Positions 57,423-64,000 of a stretch of 64,000 nucleotides of DNA are shown here, one piece after another; the first letter of the stretch is position 1, and the number at the start of each line of letters is the position of its first letter. A program made the translations under genes and the position numbers. Location of the stretch: positions 3,938 to 67,937 of the forward strand of contig JAXLSS010000020.1 in the NCBI GenBank assembly GCA_046330395.1, written 5' to 3'. The DNA comes from Ga0077560 sp046330395. GTDB taxonomy: Bacteria; Actinomycetota; Thermoleophilia; Miltoncostaeales; Miltoncostaeaceae. Below the pieces are notes generated by a model. That model did no database searches, was not told the origin of the DNA, and worked only from the letters and a program-made list of their open reading frames with translations.

Positions 57423-57988
57423 TGGCGATTGGCGACATGTGGCGCCGCACACTCGTGTACTTCGGGATGGCGGACGACCCCGAGGACGACGAGTTCTACG
57501 AGGATGAGGACCCGCCCACGCGGGCGCGCGGCGGTTCGTCGTCGTCCACCCGGTACGGCGCGGCCGACGATCTGGAGCGCGGCTACCGCGAACGGCCCAA
57601 CGTGCGCCGCATCTCCACACCGCGGACGTCCCGCCGGGACGACTTCGACGACGCGTACGACGACGTGCCGTCGCGGCCGGTGATGCGCGCGGTCGAGAGC
57701 CGCCCGCAGCGCTCCGAGGTGCACCTGGTGGTGCCCAAGAACTTCAACGACGCCCAGCAGATCGGCGACAAGTTCAAGGCCAACGTGCCGGTCATCCTCA
57801 ACCTGCAGAGCGCCGAGACCGACCTTGCCAAGCGGCTCATCGACTTCTCAAGCGGGCTCACCTACGCCCTGGACGGCGGGATGCAGCGCGTGGCCGACAA
57901 GGTGTTCATGCTGACGCCCCGCAACGTCGAGGTTTCGGCCGAGGAACGCGCCCGGCTGCTGGAGAAGGGCTTCTTCAACCAGTACTGA
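57422..57988 (+). CDS. sepF: Cell division protein SepF
   Basis: The 188-residue protein has an N-terminal membrane-binding helix (MAIGDMWRRTLVYFGM) and an acidic, flexible linker of about 80 residues. The SepF domain (about 100-180: VHLVVPKNFNDAQQIGDKFK, VILNLQSAE, RLIDFSSGLTYALDGGMQRV) polymerises and anchors FtsZ. It is the main Z-ring anchor in bacteria without FtsA/ZipA. Position between yggS and yggT is the usual one. Confidence 0.94.
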   Translation: MAIGDMWRRTLVYFGMADDPEDDEFYEDEDPPTRARGGSSSSTRYGAADDLERGYRERPNVRRISTPRTSRRDDFDDAYDDVPSRPVMRAVESRPQRSEVHLVVPKNFNDAQQIGDKFKANVPVILNLQSAETDLAKRLIDFSSGLTYALDGGMQRVADKVFMLTPRNVEVSAEERARLLEKGFFNQY

Positions 57989-58001
57989 CGTCCCGGGCGG
58001 C

Positions 58002-58007
58002 TAAGCT
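58002..58007 (+). promoter_or_regulatory. -10 box (TAAGCT) of proC
   Basis: TAAGCT ends 7 nt before the GTG at 58015. This suggests an internal leaderless promoter within the division cluster. Confidence 0.5.
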
Positions 58008-58014
58008 CCACACC

Positions 58015-58830
58015 GTGAGCGACGACACCAGCGGTGACGCCTGGCCCACCTCGGTGGGCCTGGTGGGCTCCGGGGCGATGGGCCGGGCCATGCTGGCGGG
58101 GCTGGTGCGTGGCCGGCCCTCCCTGGGCGCGGCGTGCGTGGTGGCCGACGCCATCCCCGAGGCCGCACGGGCCGGCGCGCAGGAGGTTGGCGGCACCGTG
58201 GGCACCGTGGCGCAGGCCACGGCGTGCACGCTGGTGCTGCTGGCGGTCAAGCCGAAGGACGCGGAGGCGTGCCTGCGGGAGGTGGCCGCAGCCTCGGGGC
58301 CCGGCACCGTGGTGCTGTCGGTGGTGGCCGGGTGGGACCTGGCCAGGTTCCGGGCGCATCTGCCGGCCGGGGTCGGGGTGGTGCGCACGATGCCCAACCT
58401 GGCGGTGCGCCTGGGCGCCGGCATCGTGGCGATGGCCACCGACGGCGTGGACGAGCTGGCCATGGCGGGGATGCGTGCCCTGCTGGCGCCCCTGGGCACG
58501 GTGGTGGAGCTTCCGGAGTCGCTGTTCGGCGCCGCCACGGCGCTGGCCGGGTCGGGACCCGGCCTCCTGGCGCTGGTGGCCGAGGCGCTGGAGGAGGGCG
58601 GCGTGTCCTCGGGGCTCACGCGGCCGCAGGCCCGCGCGCTGGCGCAGGGCGCCATGGCCGGCACCGCCGCGCTGCTGGCCGGGGGTGAGGACCCGGCGGC
58701 GCTGCGCCAGCGGGTAAGCTCGCCGGCGGGCACCACGGTGGCCGGCCTGTCGGTGCTGGAACGCGGTGCGGTTCGCGCGCACATCGCCGATGCGGTGGTG
58801 GCCGCGGCGCGGCGCGCCGCGGAGTTGTAG
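58015..58830 (+). CDS. proC: Pyrroline-5-carboxylate reductase
   Basis: The 271-residue protein has the NADPH-binding GLVGSGAMGRAMLAGLVRG, LLAVKPKDAE, RTMPNLAVRLGAG and the C-terminal SSPAGTTVAGLSVLERGAVR, the proline-pathway signature. It makes the last step to proline. Placement between sepF and yggT is common in Gram-positives. Confidence 0.94.
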   Translation: MSDDTSGDAWPTSVGLVGSGAMGRAMLAGLVRGRPSLGAACVVADAIPEAARAGAQEVGGTVGTVAQATACTLVLLAVKPKDAEACLREVAAASGPGTVVLSVVAGWDLARFRAHLPAGVGVVRTMPNLAVRLGAGIVAMATDGVDELAMAGMRALLAPLGTVVELPESLFGAATALAGSGPGLLALVAEALEEGGVSSGLTRPQARALAQGAMAGTAALLAGGEDPAALRQRVSSPAGTTVAGLSVLERGAVRAHIADAVVAAARRAAEL

Positions 58831-58849
58831 GGCGACTGGAGGTTTCTGA

Positions 58850-59113
58850 GTGGGTCGGCTGGTCACCTATGTGAGCGCGCTGTTCCTGGTGTTCATCATC
58901 CTGATCCTGCTGCGGATCGTGCTGTCGTACCTGCCCCGACCCTACTCCGGTCCCTGGCGGTCGGTGTACGAGTTCATCTGCCAGAGCACCGACTGGTACC
59001 TCAACCTGTTCCGCCGCTTCATCCCGCCGCTGGGGATGCTGGACCTGTCGCCCATGGTGGCCCTCATCGTGCTCTACATCGTCCGCAGCATGGTGGTGAA
59101 CCTGCTTGGCTGA
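58850..59113 (+). CDS. YggT family membrane protein
   Basis: The 87-residue protein has two spans (VSALFLVFIILILLRIVLSY and MVALIVLYIVRSMVVNLL) and the YggT loop between (YEFICQSTDWYLNLFRRFIP). It is probably linked to the division machinery by its constant neighbourhood with sepF. GTG start after TGGAGG. Confidence 0.9.
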   Translation: MGRLVTYVSALFLVFIILILLRIVLSYLPRPYSGPWRSVYEFICQSTDWYLNLFRRFIPPLGMLDLSPMVALIVLYIVRSMVVNLLG

Positions 59114-59432
59114 CCGCCCCCCGTGGGTCACCCCCGCCGCCGGTGGGGCGATCGTGGCGGTGAAGGCGGTGCCGCGATCCCGGCGCACCGTGGCGGTGGG
59201 CGTGCAGGACGGTGCCGTGCGGGTGCAGATCGCCGCCGCCCCCCACAAGGGGCAGAGCAACGCCGCGCTGTGCGCCTACCTGGCGCAGGCGGCGGGGGTG
59301 CGGCCGTCGGCGGTGCGGGTGCGCCGCGGCTCGTCGGGCGCACGCAAGCTGTGTGAGGTGGACGGCCCCACCGACGCCGTCATCCGGTCGCTGGTGGCCC
59401 GCCTGGAGGCCGACATGGGGGTGGCGGCGTGA
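59106..59432 (+). CDS. DUF167 / YggU family protein
   Basis: The 108-residue protein reads VAVKAVPRSRRTVAVG, VRVQIAAAPHKGQSNAALCA and RGSSGARKLCEVDG, which match the DUF167 pattern. The role is unknown. The TTG at 59106 overlaps the yggT end. lspA follows by GTGA overlap. Confidence 0.85.
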   Translation: MADRPPWVTPAAGGAIVAVKAVPRSRRTVAVGVQDGAVRVQIAAAPHKGQSNAALCAYLAQAAGVRPSAVRVRRGSSGARKLCEVDGPTDAVIRSLVARLEADMGVAA

Positions 59433-59959
59433 GTCACGGCCGGCGGCTCAGCGCCGACCATGTGCGTCAGGCCACCGAGCGGCGCACCCGCCGCCAGCGC
59501 CGCTCGCGCTGGACCCTGGTGGCGTCCCTGGCGGCCGTGGCGTTCGCCCTGGACCTGCTGGTGAAGATCATGGTCCGGTCCGCGTACCGCGAGGGCGAGG
59601 GGACCGACATCACCGGGTTCCTCCGGATCGGGCGGGTCACCAACGACGGCATCGCCTTCGGCCTGTTCCCGGGCAACCAGAGCGCCGTGGCCATCATCAC
59701 CCTGCTGGCGCTGTGCGGGATCGCGGTGGCGCTGGTGGGGCTGGTGCGCCGCAACACCTGGGCCGCGGCGGGCGCCGGGCTGCTGGTGGGCGGCAGCCTC
59801 GGCAACCTGCTGGACCGGGTCACGCGGGACGGGGTCACCGACTTCATCCACGTCGGCCGGTTCGCCCCCTTCAACGTGGCCGACTGCTGCATCACCGTGG
59901 GCGCGGTGATGATCGTGATGGGGCTGATGGAGTCCTCCGAGGGCGACGCGTCCCGCTGA
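59429..59959 (+). CDS. lspA: Lipoprotein signal peptidase
   Basis: The 176-residue protein has four spans. Catalytic Asp129 lies in GGSLGNLLDRVTRDGVTDFI and Asp152 in FAPFNVADCCITVG. A basic N-terminal extension of about 28 residues precedes the first span. It cleaves prolipoprotein signal peptides in the membrane. GTG start overlapping the previous gene. Confidence 0.94.
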   Translation: MSHGRRLSADHVRQATERRTRRQRRSRWTLVASLAAVAFALDLLVKIMVRSAYREGEGTDITGFLRIGRVTNDGIAFGLFPGNQSAVAIITLLALCGIAVALVGLVRRNTWAAAGAGLLVGGSLGNLLDRVTRDGVTDFIHVGRFAPFNVADCCITVGAVMIVMGLMESSEGDASR

Positions 59960-59982
59960 GCGGGCCCGCCGTCACCGCGCAC

Positions 59983-60891
59983 GTGGGGCCTGCCGAGGCG
60001 GGGATGCGGCTGGACGTGTTCGTGGCGGGGCTGGAGGCAGTGGGCAGCCGCGCGGAGGCGCAGCGGCTCATCGCTGCCGGCGACGTGCTGCTTGACGGGC
60101 GCCCGGCGCGCAAGCGCGACGCCCTTGTGGAGGGGCAGACGGTGCGGGTGGCGCCTGCGGAGCCGCCGTCCACCGACCTGGTGCCCGAGGAGGTGCCGTT
60201 CCGGGTGGCCTTCGAGGACGAGCACCTGCTGGTGGTGGACAAACCCGCCGGCGTGGTGGTGCACCCGGCGCGGGGCCACGCCACCGGCACCCTGGTGCAC
60301 GGCCTGCTGGCCCACAACGCCGCGGGCGGTGAGGACCCCACCCGGCCGGGCATCGTGCACCGCCTCGACCGCGACACCACCGGGCTGCTGGTGGTGGCGA
60401 AGTCCGAGCGCGCGCACCGGCGCCTGCAGGCCATGCTGCGCGACCGGCTGGTGGACCGCCGGTACCTGGCCCTGGTGCACGGGGAACCCGACCCGGCCAT
60501 GACGATCGACCGGCCCATCGGCCGCCACCCGCGCGACCGAACCCGCATGGCCGTGGTGCGCGACGGGCGCCCATCGGTGACCCACGTGTACGTGGTGGAG
60601 CGCTTCACGGGCATGGCGCTGTGCGAGGTGCGCCTGGACACGGGGCGCACGCATCAGATCCGCGTGCACCTGGAGGCGGTGGGCCACCCGGTGGTGGGCG
60701 ACCCCGTCTACGGACGCCGGCCCCGGACGCTGGGCCTGGAGCGGCAGTTCCTGCACGCCCACCGGCTGGCGTTCCCGCACCCCGTGGCCGACGGCGAGGA
60801 GGTGGCCGTCGAAAGCCCCCTGCCGCCGGATCTGGCGGATGCGCTGGAGCGCGCCCGCCGGGATCACCCCGCGGGCCGCCCGCCGCGCTAG
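59983..60891 (+). CDS. rluD: 23S rRNA pseudouridine synthase, RluD type
   Basis: The protein has about 302 residues. An N-terminal S4 domain (AEAGMRLDVFVAGLEAVGSR, AGDVLLDG) is followed by the synthase domain with catalytic Asp in VHRLDRDTTGLLVVAKSERA. TGRTHQIRVHLEAVGHPVVG completes it. It pairs with lspA as in most bacteria. The start is unclear: GTG 59983 and ATG 60004 are in frame. A CTG at 59956 overlaps the lspA stop as CTGA and would give 311 residues. Confidence 0.9.
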   Translation: MGPAEAGMRLDVFVAGLEAVGSRAEAQRLIAAGDVLLDGRPARKRDALVEGQTVRVAPAEPPSTDLVPEEVPFRVAFEDEHLLVVDKPAGVVVHPARGHATGTLVHGLLAHNAAGGEDPTRPGIVHRLDRDTTGLLVVAKSERAHRRLQAMLRDRLVDRRYLALVHGEPDPAMTIDRPIGRHPRDRTRMAVVRDGRPSVTHVYVVERFTGMALCEVRLDTGRTHQIRVHLEAVGHPVVGDPVYGRRPRTLGLERQFLHAHRLAFPHPVADGEEVAVESPLPPDLADALERARRDHPAGRPPR

Positions 60892-60894
60892 ACT
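60889..60894 (+). promoter_or_regulatory. -10 box (TAGACT) of rpsB-tsf
   Basis: TAGACT overlaps the rluD stop and lies about 130 nt upstream of rpsB, so this transcript has a long leader. Such leaders often carry ribosomal-protein feedback sites; no clear structure was identified. Confidence 0.4.
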
Positions 60895-61024
60895 CCCTGG
60901 CCGTTTCACCTCAGAACACACCCGACCCGGTGCGCAGGATGCCGATGGCGGTGCCCTCCAAGCGGGGGTTCCATGCGGCGGCGCGCCGGCCGAACACCTC
61001 AAACCACACCCAAGGAGCGCTTTC

Positions 61025-61996
61025 GTGTCCACGGTCACGATGAAGCAGCTGCTGGAGTCCGGCGTGCACTTCGGACACCAGACCCGCCGCTGGAACCCCA
61101 AGATGAAGCGGTACATCTGGGGCGAGCGCGGCGGCATCTACATCATCGACCTGCAGCAGACCATCGTGCTGCTGGAGCGGTCGCAGGACATCTGCCGCGC
61201 CATCGCCGAGCGCGGCGGCACCATCATGTTCGTGGGCACCAAGAAGCAAACCCAGGACGCGGTGCGCAACAACGCCGTGCGCTGCAACATGCCCTACGTG
61301 TCGCACCGCTGGCTGGGGGGCCTGCTCACCAACTGGGGCACCATCAACAGCCGCATCAAGCAGCTGCACCAGCTGCGCACCCAGAAGCGCGAGGGCCAGC
61401 TGGAGCTGCTGCCCACCCGCGAGCGTCTCAGCAAACTGGCCGAGCTGGAGAAGCTGGAGACCAACCTGGGCGGCGTGGCCGACATGCAGCGCCTGCCCGA
61501 CGCCATCGTCATCGTGGACCTCAAGAAGGAGGCCATCGGCGTGCGTGAGGCCAACCGCCTCGGCATCCCGGTGATCGGCCTGGTGGACACCAACTGCGAC
61601 CCGGACGAGGCCACCCATGTCATCCCGGGCAACGACGACGCCATCCGCTCCTGCAACCTGGTGCTGGGCGCCCTGGCCGACGCGGTCCTGGAGGGCAAGG
61701 GCCTTCCCGTGAGCCCCCAGGCCCCCGCGGCCCCGCAGGCCGTGGTGGTGGAGGCCACCGTGACGGAGGTGCCCGCCGCGGCCCCCGCCGCTCCCGCTGC
61801 TCCCGCTCCGGCTGCCGCCGCTCCGGCCCCGGTCGCCCCCGAGGCCCCGGCCGCCCCCGCGGCGCCCGAGGTTGCCGCCGCACCTGAGGCGCCCGCCGCC
61901 GACCCGGACGCCGCGCCCGAGGAGGCCGCGGCCCCCACGCCCGATCCCGCGGGTGAGGCTCCGGCCACCGAATCCGGCGACGCCCCGTCCGTCTGA
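61025..61996 (+). CDS. rpsB: 30S ribosomal protein S2 with Ala/Pro-rich tail
   Basis: The 323-residue S2 reads TMKQLLESGVHFGHQTRRWN, YIIDLQQTIVLLERSQDICR, LTNWGTINSRIKQL and VIGLVDTNCDPDEATHVIPG. The S2 fold ends near residue 230. The last 85 or so residues are almost only Ala, Pro, Glu and Val. Long Ala/Pro tails on S2 are known in some actinobacteria. GTG start 7 nt after AAGGAG. Followed by tsf. Confidence 0.95.
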   Translation: MSTVTMKQLLESGVHFGHQTRRWNPKMKRYIWGERGGIYIIDLQQTIVLLERSQDICRAIAERGGTIMFVGTKKQTQDAVRNNAVRCNMPYVSHRWLGGLLTNWGTINSRIKQLHQLRTQKREGQLELLPTRERLSKLAELEKLETNLGGVADMQRLPDAIVIVDLKKEAIGVREANRLGIPVIGLVDTNCDPDEATHVIPGNDDAIRSCNLVLGALADAVLEGKGLPVSPQAPAAPQAVVVEATVTEVPAAAPAAPAAPAPAAAAPAPVAPEAPAAPAAPEVAAAPEAPAADPDAAPEEAAAPTPDPAGEAPATESGDAPSV

Positions 61997-62015
61997 CGAT
62001 CAGGAGAACCAGCGA

Positions 62016-62621
62016 GTGAGTGAGATCTCGGCCAAGATGGTGAAGGACCTCCGCGACCGCACGGGCGCGGGGATGATGGAGTGCAAGAAGGCGCTGCAGG
62101 AGACCTCCGGCGACGTCGACGCCGCGGTGACGCTCCTGCGCAAGAAGGGCATCGCGTCGGCGGAGAAGCGCGCCGGGCGCGAGGCCAACGAGGGCATGGT
62201 GGACAGCTACATCCACCAGGGTGGCAGCGTGGGCGTGCTGGTGGAGGTCAACTGCGAGACCGACTTCGTGGCGCGCGGTGAGAAGTTCACCAGCTTCGTG
62301 CACGACGTGGCGCTGCACATCGCCGCCCTGGCGCCCGAGTTCATCAGCGCCGAGGACGTCCCCGAGGAGTGGCTGGCCAAGGAGCGGGACATCGCCACCG
62401 AGCAGTCCAAGGACGTCCCCGAGAAGGCGCGGGAGCGGGCCGTGGAGGGTCGCATCGCGAAGATCCTCAAGGAGCGGTGCCTGCTGGACCAGGAGTTCGT
62501 GCGGGACCAGGGTGAGAAGAAGCCCCGCACCATCGAGGAGCTGCGCGCCGCGCTGTCGGGCGACGTCGGCGAGAACATCACCATCCGCCGGTTCAGCCGG
62601 TTCAAGCTCGGTGGAGAGTAA
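62016..62621 (+). CDS. tsf: Elongation factor Ts, short form
   Basis: The 201-residue EF-Ts has a UBA domain with MVKDLRDRTGAGMMECKKAL. Its dimer domain reads VLVEVNCETDFVARGEKF and HIAALAPEFISAEDVP. It is shorter than the E. coli protein (one core subdomain), as in Thermus and several actinobacteria. It reloads EF-Tu. GTG start after AGGAGA. Confidence 0.94.
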   Translation: MSEISAKMVKDLRDRTGAGMMECKKALQETSGDVDAAVTLLRKKGIASAEKRAGREANEGMVDSYIHQGGSVGVLVEVNCETDFVARGEKFTSFVHDVALHIAALAPEFISAEDVPEEWLAKERDIATEQSKDVPEKARERAVEGRIAKILKERCLLDQEFVRDQGEKKPRTIEELRAALSGDVGENITIRRFSRFKLGGE

Positions 62622-63366
62622 GGCCCGACATGACGACGCCGGGGCCGCGGCCCCGGCGTTCTCGCGCGTGGTCCTGAAGCTCTCGGGCGAGGCCCTGATG
62701 GGCGACACCGGGTACGGCATCGACCCGGAGCGCATCACGGCCATCGCGCGCCAGGTGCATGACGCCGTGCACCTGGGGGTGGAGGTGGCCATCGTCGTGG
62801 GCGCCGGCAACATCTTCCGCGGGGTGTCCGGCACCGCCTCCGGCATGGACCGGGCCACGGCCGACTACATGGGCATGATCGCCACAGTGCTCAACGCCCT
62901 GGCCATCCAGGATGCGCTGGAGAAGCTTGGGCTGGCCACGCGCGTGCAGTCGGCCATCGCCATGCAGGAGGTGGCCGAGCCGTACATCCGCCGGCGCGCC
63001 ATGCGCCACCTGGAGAAGAAGCGCGTGGTGATCTTCGCCGGCGGCACGGGCAACCCGTTCTTCACCACCGACACCACGGCGGCGCTGCGCGCCCTGGAGA
63101 TCGGCGCGGAGTGCATCCTGATGGCGAAGAACAACGTGGAGGGCGTGCTGGACGCCGACCCCCGCACCACGCCCGACGCCAAGCTCATCCCCAACATCAC
63201 GCACATGGAGGCCATCGAGCGCGGGCTGCGCGTGATGGACACCACCGCGCTCACCCTGTGCATGGACAATCACCTGCCGATTCTTGTGTTCAACATGTCG
63301 GACGAGTCCAATATCGGGCGAATCCTTGCCGGCGAGCACGTCGGCACCCGGGTGGCCACCGAGTGA
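62611..63366 (+). CDS. pyrH: Uridylate kinase
   Basis: The 251-residue UMP kinase reads VVLKLSGEALMGD, VAIVVGAGNIFRGVSG, YMGMIATVLNALAIQDALE and VVIFAGGTGNPFFTTDTTAA. The GTG at 62611 overlaps the tsf end by 11 nt and is the only start that gives a full N-terminus. GTG 62668 would begin right at the first strand. It is one gene of the classic rpsB-tsf-pyrH-frr group. Confidence 0.93.
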   Translation: MESKARHDDAGAAAPAFSRVVLKLSGEALMGDTGYGIDPERITAIARQVHDAVHLGVEVAIVVGAGNIFRGVSGTASGMDRATADYMGMIATVLNALAIQDALEKLGLATRVQSAIAMQEVAEPYIRRRAMRHLEKKRVVIFAGGTGNPFFTTDTTAALRALEIGAECILMAKNNVEGVLDADPRTTPDAKLIPNITHMEAIERGLRVMDTTALTLCMDNHLPILVFNMSDESNIGRILAGEHVGTRVATE

Positions 63367-63376
63367 GGAGACAGTC

Positions 63377-63931
63377 GTGAACGAGCGTCTCAAGGACGCC
63401 AAGCGCCGCATGGAGGGGGCCGTGAAGGCCTTCCACAACGAGATCACCTCCGTGCGCACCGGGCGGGCCAGCGTGCACCTGCTGGACCGCGTGCACGTGG
63501 ACGCCTACGGCACGAAGACCCCGCTCAGCCAGCTGGCGCAGATCGCCGCCCCTGAGGCGCGGCTCCTCACCATCCAGCCGTACGACCGCTCGCTGTTCGG
63601 GGCGGTGGAGAAGGCCATCATGGAGTCCGACCTGGGCCTCACGCCCAGCAACGACGGCCAGATCATCCGCATCGCGGTGCCGCAGCTGTCCGAGGAGCGG
63701 CGCAAGGAGATGGTGCGGCTGGTCGGCAAGATGGCCGAGGAGGGCCGCGTGGCCGTGCGCAACGTCCGGCGCGACGTGCTCAACGAGGCCAAGCGGGCCG
63801 AGAAGGACCACGAGCTCACCAAGGACGACATCGGCCGGCTCCAGGATGAGGTGCAGAAGCTCACCGATGCCGAGGTGAAGGCCATCGACGAGGCCATGCA
63901 CCGCAAGGAAGCCGAGATCATGGAGGTGTGA
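63377..63931 (+). CDS. frr: Ribosome recycling factor
   Basis: The 184-residue Frr splits post-termination ribosomes with EF-G. It has SVRTGRASVHLLDRVHVDAY, TIQPYDRSLFGAVEKAIMES and ERRKEMVRLVGKMAEEGRVA. GTG start after GAGGAG. Confidence 0.95.
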   Translation: MNERLKDAKRRMEGAVKAFHNEITSVRTGRASVHLLDRVHVDAYGTKTPLSQLAQIAAPEARLLTIQPYDRSLFGAVEKAIMESDLGLTPSNDGQIIRIAVPQLSEERRKEMVRLVGKMAEEGRVAVRNVRRDVLNEAKRAEKDHELTKDDIGRLQDEVQKLTDAEVKAIDEAMHRKEAEIMEV

Positions 63932-64000
63932 CGGCAGCCGTCGTCGCACCCGCAATGCGAATCGTCAGACGCCTTCGGGCGGGGCGGGCCGTCATCAACG
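63928..64000 (+). CDS. Start of next gene, off window
   Basis: A GTG overlaps the frr stop as GTGA, and an in-frame ATG follows at 63955. The 24 residues seen (VTAAVVAPAMRIVRRLRAGR and on) are too few to name. Next to frr one expects a CDP-diacylglycerol or undecaprenyl-diphosphate synthase, but this is not shown. Confidence 0.35.
   Translation, partial: MTAAVVAPAMRIVRRLRAGRAVIN

Overview
The window is 64 kb of very GC-rich, densely coded bacterial chromosome. It holds one complete 16S-23S-5S rRNA operon and about 60 protein genes, nearly all biosynthetic or housekeeping. I see no phage, transposase, CRISPR array or tRNA gene. Gene content (SepF, mycobacterial-type SerC, short EF-Ts, an Asp-type MurA) and the 16S sequence point to a deep-branching Actinobacteriota, most likely class Thermoleophilia. 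That placement is by recognition only. The 23S lacks the roughly 100-nt helix-54 insertion found in most high-GC Gram-positives.

Layout: 1-664 a secreted lysozyme-like protein (partial, minus strand). 729-5518 two ABC-2 exporters, separated by a DksA-like zinc-finger gene. 5676-7435 a NarL-type two-component pair facing the second exporter. 7471-10609 heme A synthase, an anti-sigma-like protein and a CopC-CopD copper protein. 10635-13811 gatCAB. 13894-18162 ilvN, ilvC, serA and serC. 18263-19951 a chemoreceptor. 20028-23778 a leucine leader peptide, then leuA, leuC and leuD. 23821-30040 a TolB-like protein, a membrane protein, leuB, ilvD, and two minus-strand membrane proteins that share a duplicated upstream block. 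30218-37106 ilvE, cimA, a DegT-family aminotransferase, argH, a 3-methyladenine glycosylase and tyrS. 37433-42498 rRNA. 42580-44942 xseA, xseB and two unknown genes. 45041-47492 a class V aminotransferase and murA. 47500-54439 hisZ, G, D, B, H, A, F, then ridA and a HAD phosphatase. 54452-60891 a small unknown gene, then a CCA enzyme, pgeF, yggS, sepF, proC, yggT, a DUF167 gene, lspA and rluD. 61025-64000 rpsB, tsf, pyrH, frr and the start of one more gene.

The main theme is amino-acid synthesis. Leucine genes are split into leuACD and leuB. CimA makes 2-oxobutanoate precursors for isoleucine, and IlvN/C/D/E complete the branched-chain route. SerA and SerC start serine synthesis. The his operon uses the short HisG plus HisZ. 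Several expected partners (ilvB, serB, hisC, hisE, hisI) are not in the window. Inside operons, stop and start codons usually overlap (ATGA, GTGA, TGATG).

Two patterns run across the window. First, many first genes have a TAnnnT box only 6-8 nt upstream of the start codon and no Shine-Dalgarno sequence, which indicates widespread leaderless transcription; the leuA leader peptide is one of these. Second, the sequence contains small indels that break essential genes. A few isolated ones sit mostly in G/C runs. A dense block from about 33.44 to 38.21 kb runs through degT, argH, mpg, tyrS and the first half of the 16S gene, including universally conserved rRNA positions. I read these as consensus errors rather than gene decay.
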